Assembly: GCA_021292165.1 (NCBI GenBank)
Contig: CM037888.1
Coordinates: forward strand, 27,703,140 to 27,767,139
DNA: 64,000 nt
Reading direction: 5' to 3'
DNA from: Shinisaurus crocodilurus
Lineage: Eukaryota; Chordata; Lepidosauria; Squamata; Shinisauridae
In this document: one piece after another, positions 1-9,680 of the stretch
Position numbering within the stretch: the stretch's first letter is position 1
Layout: each line of letters begins with the position of its first letter
Position numbers and translations under genes: made by a program
Notes under the pieces: model-generated
The model's input: the letters and a program-made list of their open reading frames with translations, nothing else
The model's database searches: none
Told to the model about the DNA's origin: nothing

Positions 1-57
1 AAAACAGCCAATAATCCAAACGCCTGTTTTTAGGAAATTTCTTTTTCAAACAACAAC

Positions 58-60
<3 letters not shown>

Positions 61-124
<64 letters not shown>
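61..124. repeat. (TC)n(AC)n microsatellite
   Basis: A run of TC dinucleotides passes directly into a run of AC. The same TC-to-AC arrangement recurs at 9506-9547 and 54026-54102, so these loci may have grown from a common simple-repeat type. Confidence 0.97.
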
Positions 125-128
<4 letters not shown>

Positions 129-424
129 AGATGGAATGATTTGTTAGAATGTGGTTAAACCTATTAATACCCTGGGTTCTATTTGTTTTACAGCCCATGG
201 TGCACAAACATCATGAAAGGTTATCTTTGACACGGGTTTAGCTATTATTTTCTCCCAGTGAAATGGTATTTCTTGAGGAAAAAAAAAAGAGAGGTCTTCC
301 GAACAAAATAACGATAAATCCTGATTTAGATACATAAAGCTGCCATTGATATCACATAATATCAGTGTTCTTTCTCACTTGATACCGGCGTTTTCAAGAT
401 AAATGGTAAAACTGAGCTGGAAAT

Positions 425-690
425 CCATCTGGCCGGCTGCCTCGTCTAATGAATAACCCCACTTTGGCTCCTGCAATGTAAGCAGAAAGAGTCTTCTCCT
501 AGCTGCTTTCGTCTGTCATGAATCTACAAGACAGCCGACATAATATCTAGGCGACAACACCGTGCTAACAGAGCAGTGACTTCCATTTTCTTTGCTTTCT
601 ATTGATTTTCACTTAATAACTGGCGAAATACTAAACGTCCGCCCTGAGTACCTAATAAATCCTGCCTGAGCTTTTTATTGAGGAGAATTT
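425..690. promoter_or_regulatory. Low-copy AT-rich block, candidate conserved non-coding element
   Basis: No part of this stretch resembles another repeat in the window. It holds several TAAT-type homeodomain core motifs (for example CTAATGAATAA) and no long open frame. The element call is inference from low copy number and composition; only alignment to other reptiles and birds would show conservation. Confidence 0.25.
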
Positions 691-1138
691 AATAAAAACA
701 ACCATTGCGTCGGAGGGATTTTTCTTCTGGACAGAACATGGCAAGAGGTGGGTGGCGTGTCCAGGACATTAGGGGGAAGGAAAGACATTTGGATGTCTGT
801 TTTTGAAGGTCTTTCTGTCCCTCTAGAGGGTTGTAGAGAACCTGGGGGGGCTGTGATGGGTTCTCACAAAAAGAGACCAAATTAAAACAGCATTTTTATC
901 CCAGAGGTTCCCAAGTCAATTGCACTTTCCTCACCGTGTTGGGCTCCCCTTTCCCACATGGAGGAGGATCTGTACATTCACTCTGCTACACAGAGGCAAA
1001 TCAATAGGTTCCTAACTGGATCTTGGCTGAGGGACTCACAGAGCAGATTTGATGTAGATCACATTTCTACGGCAAATTACATCATGAAAAGGGTTAGAGT
1101 TGCCACCACATTTTTGTCTGAAGTGATACTGGGACAGC
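691..1138. other. Unassigned low-copy sequence
   Basis: I see no repeat family, coding exon or RNA gene here. The short open frames on both strands have no recognisable domain. Confidence 0.5.
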
Positions 1139-1164
1139 GTGTGTGTGTGTGTGTGTGTGTGTGT
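1139..1164. repeat. (GT)n microsatellite
   Basis: Thirteen uninterrupted GT units. Confidence 0.97.
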
Positions 1165-1222
1165 AAGGTTCTGGACAGGTGAACATCTGTGGAATTTTCA
1201 AGGGAGCTGAAAGAGTCAATAA

Positions 1223-1292
1223 GGGTGCAAACCTGTGCATGTTTAGCCAGAAAAAAAGTCCTACAAACAATTCCCAGCATAGGACTGCACCC
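1223..1292. mobile_element. Short palindromic MITE, diverged (GGGTGCAATCC family)
   Basis: It begins GGGTGCAAACC and ends in the inverse GGACTGCACCC, with an internal GCATGTTTAGCCAGAAAAA motif. Clearer copies lie at 36340, 37363, 46530, 48155, 49270 and 55491. The last of these has a TTA duplication, which suggests the PIF/Harbinger superfamily. This copy is short and eroded. Confidence 0.5.
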
Positions 1293-1701
1293 CACATTTA
1301 CCAACGTTACTCAGAGACTTTTCTTGAAATGCCCAGATCTTCCAAGTCCCACTCTTTAATGGCTTCATGGGTTTTCTCTATCGTGCGTTCCACTCTTTCA
1401 TTCCGGTCGAACTAGCATAATTTCTCAAGTTAATACTGAATTCGGACCGCACACAGTTTCCCAGAGTTTTCTGTTCCTCCACTTCATTTGCATAGTCCCA
1501 CCCTCACCATCTATATTGTGAGTATAAGAAAAGAAATCTTGATTTGATGCAATCTTGGCAGCATCAAGGTTCTTTTTGTGAGGCGTTTTAGTGATGCACA
1601 GCTGAGCTATTGCACCTAAACCCAACTCAGATAGACTCTTGATAGAGTAGTGGGTAGTGGTACAACCGCATCTAAGTACATTTTTTGCAGGGCCCCCGCA
1701 A
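1293..1701. other. Unassigned sequence upstream of the Helitron
   Basis: No repeat relative or exon was recognised. The last base is an A, as expected for a Helitron inserted between A and T. Confidence 0.5.
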
Positions 1702-1895
1702 TCTATATTTATAAAAGAAAGTGTCCTGACTGACTGACTCATAAATGCCCCAGCTCAAACCATTTAATCTAGGAACGTGAAATTTTGAAGGAACATTGCT
1801 TTTATGACGTAGAGCCCCACTAAGGAAGGATTTTTGAAAATGCGGTCCCTAAGGGGGTGAAAAAGGGGGGCAAAATCACCCCACAATCATATCTC

Positions 1896-2600
1896 CTATG
1901 GACAAAACAACAGGGCAGCAGTTATGCAAATCGACCTCACCTCAGAATTGCTGCAGGAGCCAATAGGAGCAGTTATGCAAATAGCCCATATGACACTTAG
2001 AATGTTCGTATGAATTCCTGCAGGGGCCAATAGGGCTGGGTATGCAAATCTCCCCTGGCCATTTAGAATGTTCTCTGAGGGGGTGAAAAGGGAGGGAAAC
2101 TTTTTAAATAACTGCCTGACCAGGGCCGGTGCTACCATTAGGCCAACTAGGCGGCTGCCTAGGGCGCCGGGCTAAAGGGGGCGCCAGGAGCATAGGGCTG
2201 GAGGGAGGGAGGGCTCAAGTGGGAAGAGGGGGGCGCTAAATATCTGATCTTGCCTAGGGCACCAAACTGCCTTGCACCGACCCTGTGCCTGACTGAATGA
2301 CTGCTGCTGTGTGCGGGGCGTCATCGCATAGGCTCCATCATGTTTTGACGGATCCGCCCCAAACTTGGCACGCATACTCTCCATCACCCAACAACAAAGA
2401 CTGGTGGGTTCAAATCTCCGAAAAACCCTTGCTGCGCCTGTACAGGCCCAAAATAGATGAGAGCCAATGGCGTCACTTGGAATGTTCGCAGGAGCCATTC
2501 AGGAGCGGTTATGCAAATCGCTCCAATGACATATAGAATGTTCGTATGAACTGCCACAGGGGCCAATCAGGAGCAGATATGCAAATCTTTCCTGCATCAA
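1896..2600 (+). repeat. Diverged tandem units with CCAAT box and ATGCAAAT octamer
   Basis: Five octamers ATGCAAAT lie at 1924, 1975, 2042, 2511 and 2579. Four have a CCAAT, or its decayed form CCATT at 2505, about 10-15 bases upstream; the first has none. An AATGTTCGTATGAA-type motif sits between units. Spacing is 51-68 bases within each cluster. The array is split by the hAT insertion at 2121-2285 and by unrelated Helitron sequence. CCAAT plus octamer is the layout of some vertebrate promoters; function here is inference. Confidence 0.7.
2121..2285. mobile_element. hAT-type MITE with perfect 8-bp target duplication
   Basis: The ends are CAGGGCCGGTGCTA and the inverse TTGCACCGACCCTG. The element is 165 bp and flanked by TGCCTGAC at 2113-2120 and 2286-2293, identical on both sides. 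The termini and duplication length fit hAT. It sits inside the Helitron and is therefore younger. A larger relative with similar ends is at 44554-45082. Confidence 0.9.
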
Positions 2601-2639
2601 AACAGAATGTTCATATGAACCACAGCCAGGGCGGAGCTG

Positions 2640-3236
2640 GGATTTCATTGTTGGGTAGTCCTGGGGGTGGGGCAAGCTGGGATTACATTGTTGGGTAGTC
2701 CCGAGGGGGCGGGAGAGTAGGGATTTCATTGTGTAGTCCTGGGGGGGAGCAGGGATTTCATTGTGTGGTCCCTGGGGGGCAGGATTTTCATTGTTGTGTA
2801 GTCCCGGGGGGAGCAGGGGGGAGCAGGGATTTCATTGTGTAGTCCCGGGGGGGACAGAGATTTGATTGTGTAGTCCCGGGGGGGGGGGAGCTGGGATTTC
2901 ATGTGCAGTCCCAGGGGGGGAGCTGGGATTTCATTGTGTAGTCCTGGGGGGACACAGGGATTTCACTGTGTAGTCCTGGGGGGGGGGAGCAGGGATTTCA
3001 CTGTGTGGTCCCGGGGGGGGGGGACTGAGCTTTCATTGTTGTGTAGTCCCGGGGGGGGGAGCAGGGATTTCATTGTGTAGTCCCGGGGGGAGGACAGAGA
3101 TTTGATTGTGTAGTCCTGGGGGTGGGGCAAGCTGGGATTACATTGCTAGGATTCTAACAGACTAGAAGCTAGGATTTCATTGTTGTGTAGTCCAGGGGGG
3201 GAGCTGGGATTTCATTGTGCAGTCCCGGGGGACCTT
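2640..3236 (+). repeat. G-rich minisatellite
   Basis: About fifteen or more units of roughly 30-40 bases share GGGATTTCATTGTGTAGTCC followed by a variable G run and AGC. Units differ mainly in the length of the G run, which points to slippage or unequal exchange. The array is the right-hand part of the Helitron-like element. Confidence 0.92.
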
Positions 3237-3485
3237 TCCTATGGAGCAATTCAAAAGAGCGGTCAGCGACCTTAAGGAATTTCGAACAAATAGTGCCTGT
3301 AGGAAAATGACGACCCATGCAAACTTGGCAGGGTCACTCTTCATCACGCGAGCGAAGACGCGGACAAAAGCTAGTATGTATACATACATCAGTAATGGTG
3401 GTGGTGGGGAGACATCTATTAAGTCAAGGGACTGAGCTTCAGGGAATGACACACCTGAAGGACTATCTCTCTGTATATGATCCAA

Positions 3486-3712
3486 TGTAGTATAGCAGTT
3501 ACAGAGTGCTGGGCTGGGACTTGGGAGATCCTGGTTCTAGTCCCCACTCAGCCATGAAGCTCACTGGGTGCCTTTGGGCCAGTCACTCACTGACTCTCGG
3601 TCTAACATACCTCACAGGATTGTTGTGAGGATAAAATGGGAGGAGGAGGAAGACCATGTAAGCCACCTTGAGTTCCTTACAAGATGGAGAAAAAGCCAGG
3701 ATATAAAGGTAA
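3486..3712 (+). mobile_element. MIR-like tRNA-derived SINE
   Basis: It holds the tRNA-type head (GGTTCTAGTCCCCACTC, a B-box-like segment), a MIR/CORE-like body (GGGCCAGTCACTCACTGACT) and the segment CACAGGATTGTTGTGAGGAT. The tail is a GGATATAAAGGTAATAA type. The start is slightly eroded. Better copies are at 3899, 7462 (minus), 10711 (minus) and 44028 (minus). Confidence 0.85.
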
Positions 3713-3718
3713 TAATAC

Positions 3719-3893
3719 AGGCCTGTGGCTTATGCTGGCTCAGCTTGTCTGAGTGTGGAAAGTTAAGCAGGGTCAGGCCTGGTTACTACTTGGATGGAAG
3801 ACCCCTCCTCTAGTTTCCTGCATTGAGCAGGGGGTTGGACTCGATAGCCTTGTAGGCTCCTTCCAACTCTATGATCTATGAAATCTATGAAAT
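3719..3893 (+). mobile_element. 5S-rRNA-derived SINE with CR1-like 3' tail
   Basis: The head resembles 5S rRNA from its middle onward: AAGTTAAGCAGGGTCAGG, then CCTGGTTACTACTTGGATGG, covering the internal A box, intermediate element and C box of a type 1 Pol III promoter. The tail GGTTGGACTCGATAGCC, CCTTCCAACTCTATGAT and short ATGATCT-type repeats look like a CR1 LINE 3' end, implying CR1 machinery. Five more copies lie in the window, all on the plus strand. Confidence 0.85.
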
Positions 3894-3898
3894 ATTAT

Positions 3899-4153
3899 GA
3901 GAGCCAGTGTGGCATAGTGGTTAGAGTATTGGACTGGGACTTGGGAGATCTGAGTTCTAGTGCCCACTTGGCCATGTAACGCACTGGGTGCCTTTGGGCC
4001 AGTCAGTGATTCTCGGCCTAACCTACCTCAAAGGGTTGTTGTGAGGGTAAAATGGAGAGGAGGAAGGCCATGTAAACCACCCTGGGTTCCTTACACGAGG
4101 AAAAGGATGGGATATAAATGTAATAAGAAAGAAAAGAAAGAAAGAAAGAAAGA
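3899..4153 (+). mobile_element. MIR-like tRNA-derived SINE with (GAAA)n tail
   Basis: A near full-length copy. It starts GAGCCAGTGTGGCATAGTGG, has the GGTTGTTGTGAGGGTAAAAT segment and GGGATATAAATGTAATAA, and ends in a GAAA repeat at about 4129-4153. It lies right after the 5S SINE, in the same orientation. Confidence 0.9.
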
Positions 4154-4388
4154 AATGCATCAAATGAGATCTGGCCTCTTGACACTGCTCCCTCCTGGAT
4201 CCTTGCCGCAAATAAGAACAGTAGTAGCAGAAGTAGAGTCATTACGGAAGTGGCCTCTAACCTTTTGGACTCCTACTCAAGGAAGCACAAATCTGACATT
4301 CCTGCCGAGATTAAAAAGGAGCTACGAAGCTTTTCTTTCCCAGTAACCTTTCTTTTTACTGTGGCTAGGTTGTCTTTATGCTGTTTTA

Positions 4389-4421
4389 CTGTGCGTGTGT
4401 GCGTGTGCGTGTGCGTGTGTA
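4389..4421. repeat. (GTGTGC)n microsatellite
   Basis: GT repeats interrupted by regular GTGCGT units, followed by TATATAT. Confidence 0.9.
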
Positions 4422-4479
4422 TATATTTGATTATTTTGTGTCTTTTGTTTTTCAGAAATTCAGTGCAGAGCTGAGAGGA

Positions 4480-4940
4480 AATCTCTACAACCCACCCCAA
4501 TCATTTTTTTTTCCTATGAAATTTGAAATATTTTCCTTTTTCTCCCCCACCCTAGAAAAAGAAGGCCAGTTTCCAGAATTTACTGTGAATATTCTCCACC
4601 ATGTTACCATAGTGGCCACCATCTTCCCGCCACCCCACCACTCCAGATCCGGGGCATTGAGATGCATGCAAAATGGCGGCCAGGCTGCCAACACAGCTAC
4701 TGCAGCTGCCACTTGCAGAGGCAAGTAATCCAAAGCAAAAGACCTTGGGGGTTGGAGGGCGGGGAAGAAAAGAAGCGATGCGGCTGCCACTGCTAATGGT
4801 GAGTCCCACTCATGACAAAGTTGAGGAGAATTTCTCCTCACCCTGGAGAAATTTGGTGAAATGGCCCCGCTCCCAGTTTTTTCTGCCCATAAGCAGGATG
4901 GAGAATTCTGTGGGGCTGTTTCCACACAGCTCTCATTTGA
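4480..4940 (-). mobile_element. Dispersed MITE-like repeat (GAGCTGTG family)
   Basis: It shares blocks with 33500-33960 in the opposite orientation: GTGAATATTCTCCACCA, the GCAAAATGGCGGCC-type stretch, and AATTTCTCC with a GTGGGACTC-type segment. It ends toward CACACAGCTCTC, the inverse of AGAGCTGTG. No transposase frame was seen. The 161-codon frame on the minus strand is a by-product of this repeat. Confidence 0.55.
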
Positions 4941-5120
4941 ACTTTTGCTCATTGTTCGGATTTCCCCCAAAGTGCTTTACAGATAAGTGAGATCTGGAAC
5001 AAAATGTGCAGTGTAGAATGTTCCTGTTGAGGATACCAGCCAGCCAGCCATACTCTTTGCCATGATACTCCATTCCATTCCCTCACCACTCAAGTTTTCC
5101 TGGTTTTGCCCATTCAACAC

Positions 5121-5158
<38 letters not shown>

Positions 5159-5222
5159 TCAACAGTCATGGGCTGATTTGGGGGCTTAGGTTTTTTTCAT
5201 ATATATATATATATATATATAT
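5121..5222. repeat. (ATAG)n and (AT)n microsatellites
   Basis: ATAG units fill 5121-5158 and an AT run fills 5199-5222, separated by 40 bases of ordinary sequence. Confidence 0.95.
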
Positions 5223-5349
5223 TTGAGCAACTGGCATATATTTATACAATCCGATCATTGGATCAAAAGGTGGCAGGAAGTCCATCAAGCTCAAATGAGC
5301 CAGACTTCCCAGCATCAGTACATCCCTGCTCAGGACAGGAGGCTTTTTT

Positions 5350-5640
5350 TCTCTCTCTGAAAAGTCTTGAGATCTTTATTTTGTTCCCCCACCCCACCCC
5401 TGCCACACTAGAAATAAAAGGCTAAAGGCCACTTTGCAGAATTTTCTCCAAATGTTCTCCTCCATTATTTCTTGTGGTGGTTCCATTTCCTCCTCCCACT
5501 AGGGACGTGCATGGAGCTCGATTGGGGGGAATTTCTCTCCTCCTTATGCAGAAAAATTCAGTGAAATTCAATTTCTCTGCCCAGAAATAGGGTGGAGAAT
5601 TTCGAAAGGCCATTTGCGCACAGCTCTAATTTTCTCCTAA
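5350..5640 (-). mobile_element. Dispersed MITE-like repeat, second GAGCTGTG-family copy
   Basis: It holds GCAGAATTTTCTCC, then AGGGACGTGCATGGAGC, then CAGAAATAGGGTGGAGAATT and the terminal GCGCACAGCTCTAA. The 3' 130 bases match the opposite strand of the start of the copy at 33500. No clear target duplication was found. Confidence 0.5.
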
Positions 5641-5874
5641 AATATGCATTTTCGCATGCATTTTAGGATGGGAAGTGTGGGTAAGGTTGGTTCACTTCAA
5701 AATGTAGGCCAAACTAAATCCTCAAGCATCCCTAAGCACTGTAAAAAGACATGCAATTATTTATTGGCCATGGAGAAGAAAGATTTGTCTGTGCTAAGAA
5801 GACTGTACTTCACTCTCCCATGTTCCCGTTCTTTCTGTCTTCATATTTTCTGACCTCTTCAGCATTCCTACATT

Positions 5875-6420
5875 TCAGCAGTGACACATTGGAACGCCCG
5901 TGTCTTTGTGTCTCCAATTACACTTGAAAAGACATGTATAAATTGTCTGACAAGTTAAAAATTAGCAGCAAGTTATATGCCTAGCAGGATTTCCTAAGGA
6001 GCTGTCATAATTTATAATTCTGTGCCCCGAATTTCATGTGAATTCTATATGTCCAGGACCTTTTAATTGGTAAGCGTAAAGGTGTAACGCTGCTCACCTA
6101 ATGTATACTATTGCTCAACAAAAGATTGTTGCAGAGAACCGTGATTGTGACAAATGATTTACTATTAAGAACATTCTGTAATTATTGTTCAGTGGTACCA
6201 CAGACCGATACATCATTAACATGATAGACGATCTTTTATATCAGCAAAAATAACTAAATTAATAAAAATGGCTTCATTCCAAACCCTGTCAGAAAGCCGA
6301 TACTCCGAACAATCAAGGATCAGTGATAACTGAAAAGGGGAACAGGACAGAATTTTATAGGAATCTTGTTTGGAAAATATGTATTGATATCTCTTCAAGA
6401 GCACAATGCCACCTGATAGG
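5875..6420. promoter_or_regulatory. Low-copy AT-rich block, candidate conserved non-coding element
   Basis: About 550 bases with no internal repeats and no relatives in the window, bordered by repeat-derived DNA. There are many TAAT/ATTA cores (TTAATTGG, CTAAATTAATAAAA) and balanced unique sequence. The regulatory call is inference only. Confidence 0.3.
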
Positions 6421-6706
6421 GCAGTTTCTTAGACTGGTGCAATTCTATTTCTATGTAGCTTTTTACATAGGAAGAGAACTCCGCAAGGGATGATTTAAAG
6501 GTTAAAGTCCCCAAATTCCAGGTTGATATTTAAAAGCCCCATGCCCCATGCAATATATAAGCTTCGGGTGCATAAAATGAGCACCTCAAGTCCGAGGCTC
6601 AGATATGAGCTACTAGATTGCAATGACAGTAGCTCTTCGATCCTGGCACATCAGTGTGCAGCACACCTAGTGCTAACCTCATGACACCAGATGCATCTGT
6701 ATGATA

Positions 6707-6935
6707 CTTCGGGATGTACGGATGTTGGTAAATAAATCCCTTCTATCTGTGTTTCTTGTCAGGCATCTTTCATTCCATCATCCGCACATTGATGGAATAA
6801 GATTTCCTTCCCCCCAGAACTTTGTTCTACATGTGCTAATTCGCATTAGTGCAAATTTGCACTTGTGCACATGTGCGTTATTGTTAATGCACATTATTTA
6901 ATGCGAATTTGTGCAACTCTCCACAAAAGTGTGTG
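6707..6935 (-). mobile_element. Partial hAT-like element (TAGGGATG family 1), inverted
   Basis: Reading the minus strand gives the right half of the family seen at 15742, 42533, 45653 and 50752: CATCCGTACATCCCGA and GATGGAATGAAAGATGCC, then alternating GTGCAAATTTGCAC palindromes. The other end is missing or too eroded to place. Confidence 0.6.
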
Positions 6936-7189
6936 GGGGAAGTGAAAAATGAACCAACCACTGCAACCCACATTTTCATGGCTTGGTCTACAGGAGGGAA
7001 TGCACACTTTTGGTTTGGTTTATTTTATTTTTTGGTTTTTTTGTTTGACTAAATTTGCATACAATTCTGGGAAGCAAAAAAAGAAACGAAAAGAAAAACA
7101 TCCACAAGTCCAAAAAATCTGTGACTTCGAAAAAGCCAGTCTGCTGTGGACTCCATGGGTCAGATTCATGGAAATCTGAACCCATTTGG

Positions 7190-7460
7190 ATATGTTATGG
7201 ATTTCTCCAGTAACCCCAATGATACTGATTATCTGGAACCCATTCCAATCGGTCTTTCAGATAGGATATAGGACTGAGATTGCCTTGGTCACCTTACTAT
7301 ATAACTTATGCCCGGAACTGGATGGGGAGACTGTGGCCCTGTTAGATCTCCTGGGCTTTTTGGTGACTTTTGATACCACCAATTGCGGTATCCTTCTTAA
7401 CCACTTGGTAGGGTTGGGCGTTGGGGGCACTGTATTGCAGTAGTTCTGGTCCTTCCAGTC
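7190..7460 (+). pseudogene. L2-type LINE ORF2 fragment, reverse transcriptase
   Basis: The plus-strand translation is open for about 80 residues. It reads WNPFQSVFQIGYRTEIALVT, later LLDLLGFLVTFDTTNCGI and then LGVGGTVLQ. In L2 elements this is the fingers region followed by RT motif A, which normally reads AFDTIDH; here it has decayed to TFDTTNC. The fragment has no start and runs into a SINE at 7462. Confidence 0.8.
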
Positions 7461-7461
7461 A

Positions 7462-7713
7462 GGATTATATTTTATTATTATTTATTTATTTATTATATCC
7501 GACCTTTTTTCCTTCAAGGAACCCAAGGCAGCTTACATAATCCTCTTCCTCCTCTCCATTTTATCCTCACAACAACCCTGTGAGGTAGGTTGGCCTGAGA
7601 GTCAGTGACTGGCCCAAAATCACCCAGTGAGCTCCATGGCCGAGTGGGGACTAGAACCCGGATCTCCTGAGTCCCAGTCCAACGCTCTAACCACAACACC
7701 ACACTGGCTCTGC
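7462..7713 (-). mobile_element. MIR-like tRNA-derived SINE
   Basis: A full copy on the minus strand. The ATTTATTTATT tail comes first in plus coordinates, then CACAACAACCCTGTGAGGTA, the CORE-like body, GAACCCGGATCTCC and the end CACACTGGCTCT. It is inserted at the 3' side of the L2 fragment. Confidence 0.92.
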
Positions 7714-7923
7714 GTTTGTGTCCAAAAGAAATATCGCAAGCAAAATAAAATGCCAGAGAGGAGAGCTAGGAAAAGATCTTTGCTGCTCTTGCAATCCCTG
7801 GTCCTTTGGGGGCATGGATGGAAGTTGGGCAAAGAGCGCAAGCATGGAATGGCAAGGGAAAAAAGAATGGGGATGTCCGTTACAAAAAAAGGCTGTAGGT
7901 TCAGGGCAACCGTGAGCAGGAGA

Positions 7924-7957
7924 GGAAAGAAGGAAGGAAGGAAGGAAGGAAGGAGGG
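7924..7957. repeat. (GGAA)n microsatellite
   Basis: Seven or more GGAA units followed by GGAGGGGAGGG. Confidence 0.93.
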
Positions 7958-8214
7958 GAGGGACAGAAGAGGGAAATCAAAGGAAATCAAAGTAAGAGAC
8001 CGTGATGGAGGCCTGCTATGGTTTTGCATGGCAGAGGAAGAGGGATCCCAAGAGATGCTACCACTGATTGTCCTGCACACTGAAGCAGCCACTCAGGCAG
8101 GACAATTGAACTGGCCACACAGTCGGGCGTGGTTTGCACTGACTGTTGTTTAATCTTTCTTCTACTTGTTAGCTGTCTATTATCGCTTTGACTGTTTTAA
8201 AGGTAATCCCAGAT

Positions 8215-8735
8215 TGCTGGGATTATGGTCTGTCAGTCAAACACTTTTTATGCCTCTTTTATCCCATCATATTTATCCCTCCCAAAATATTTTATAGACT
8301 TGCCAAACATTAAAATGAGGGTAGCCTTTACTCGGGCAAGATTAAATGTTTTTCCTTTGGCTGATTGGGTGGGTCGTCTTAAAGGGATTCCTAAGAAGGA
8401 TAGAGTATGTGATTGCAATTCAGTATCAGTTGAAGATATAACTCACATACTCTTACACTGTTCAATTTATAATGATCTTAGAATTAAATATATTTCTCCA
8501 TTGATAAAACCATTGAAGGGAAGGTCATCATTTGCAAAGGTATGTTTCCTGTTGTCTAATGTTGACAAGTATATATCCTATAGAACATCCAAATTCCTTG
8601 TAAATGTTTTACAAATGTATACTGTAAAAACCTAATGTTATACGGGAAATTATTTAATTTCTGAAGGTCTATTAACTAAGTTCTGATCGTGTATAATGGC
8701 AAATTGCTATGATACAATAAAGTTGTTGTTGTTGT
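8215..8735 (+). pseudogene. Non-LTR retrotransposon ORF2 C-terminal fragment and 3' end
   Basis: An open frame at 8225-8635 (136 codons) ends naturally. It contains LNVFPLADWVGRLKG, then VCDCNSVSVEDITHILLHCS, a C-x-C ... H-x4-H-C cluster typical of the C-terminal zinc-binding region of several LINE clades. After the stop come about 100 AT-rich bases and a GTTGTTGTTGTT tail, as expected for a LINE 3' end. I cannot fix the clade; it is not the CR1 or L2 type seen elsewhere here. Confidence 0.6.
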
Positions 8736-8739
8736 TTTA

Positions 8740-8958
8740 AAGGTAGGGGCATCTGAGAATTTTATTTCAGTTCGTTTTTTGACCCCAGAAATTTCCCCTT
8801 TCGCAGCCCTGAATGCGAGTGCGATTTTTGGGCAAAGATTGCATATTCCCAAGCTTACAATCACATTTGAAAAATGTTTTCACCATGGGGGGGGTGTCGT
8901 TTAAAATGTGTATTTGGGGGGGAACATGCATTTTCATGCTTTAGTCAATGCGGAGAAC
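8740..8958 (+). mobile_element. hAT-like MITE family 2, partial
   Basis: It shares GAGAATTTTATTTCAGTTCG and TTTTTTGACC with 21118-21559, followed by the CATTTTCATGCTTTAGTCAA-type segment common to this family. It is cut off on the right by the CR1 copy. Confidence 0.55.
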
Positions 8959-8959
8959 G

Positions 8960-9298
8960 TATAGTTAAACTAGAGTTGAACTATGGAATTCACTTCCACA
9001 TGATGTGGTGATGATGGCCACCAATTTGCAGGGCTTTAAAAGGGGATCGGACAAATTCATGGAGGAGAATCAATGGCTCCTAGTCCTGATGGCTATGTGC
9101 TACCTCCAGGATCAGAGGCAATATGTCTATGCACTCCAGTTGCTGGGGAACATAGGTGGGAGGGTGGTGTTGCACTCATGTCCTGCTTGTGGGATCCCGT
9201 GTGCAGCTGGTTGGCCACTGTGTGAACAGAATGCTGGACTAGATGGAAGTGGAACCTTGGTCTGATCCAGCAGGGCTCTTCTTATGTTCTTATGCTTT
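8960..9298 (+). pseudogene. CR1-type LINE, C-terminus and 3' end
   Basis: Translation gives LWNSLPHDVVMMATNLQGFK, then DKFMEENQ: the CR1 ORF2 C-terminal region, where WN.LP..VV...SL..FK is usual. The sequence continues through TGCTGGACTAGATGG and TCTGATCCAGCAGGGC to short TTCTTATG repeats, the CR1 3' terminus. The inverse of the same 3' region recurs at 20380 and 28166. Confidence 0.82.
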
Positions 9299-9505
9299 TA
9301 GATGCAGACTTTAAAAAATGTGAATCTAAATGTGAACTTTTTCAGTTAAAAAAGAAGCAGCCTTAGTTTGCATTTGGGAAGGAGGCAGACTGAGCTATGA
9401 GGTGGAACTCAGAGAAGCACAATGAGCTTGAGCCTTACTGATTCTCCCATTCCTGTTTCAAGGGCCATCTAAATACTGTTTATAAACCGATGATTTAATT
9501 AAGTG

Positions 9506-9544
<39 letters not shown>

Positions 9545-9680
9545 ACAACCTGTTTTTAAATTGATTTGCTTTTAAGGGTGAATTATCATTTTGTATTTTA
9601 TCTTGTGTTTTACTTTTGTTAGCTGCCTTGATCACTAGTGGGATATAAATTTAAATAAATAAATAAATAGATAAATAACC
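9506..9680 (+). repeat. (TC)n(AC)n microsatellite and LINE-like AAAT tail
   Basis: TC then AC repeats fill 9506-9547. The next 110 bases end GTGGGATATAAATTTAAATAAATAAATA (two motifs run together), a 3' end of the L2/MIR type. No coding part of that element remains. Confidence 0.7.

Larger units (their letters stand above)
1702..3374 (+). mobile_element. Non-autonomous Helitron-like element
   Basis: The left end starts TCTATATTTATAAAAG and runs into repeated TGAC units, a form I know from animal Helitrons. The right end is CTAG, preceded about 7 bases upstream by a short CGCG/CGCG hairpin. The flanking bases are A on the left and T on the right, matching Helitron insertion into an AT dinucleotide, which makes no target duplication. 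There is no Rep/helicase frame, so it must have moved in trans. Inside are a CCAAT/octamer tandem array, a G-rich minisatellite and a later hAT insertion. The hairpin is weak (4 bp), so the superfamily call is probable rather than certain. Confidence 0.68.

Noticed and set aside
3719..3893. 5S rRNA gene
   Set aside because: Only the middle and 3' promoter part of 5S rRNA is present and it is joined to a CR1-like tail; six similar copies show it is a SINE.
4485..4970. 161-codon minus-strand frame
   Set aside because: It lies in a dispersed MITE-like repeat also found at 33500, where the frame is not kept.
8225..8635. Host gene with a zinc-binding motif
   Set aside because: The C-x-C ... H-x4-H-C cluster and the following AT-rich 3' end with a GTT-repeat tail are typical of LINE ORF2 C-termini.
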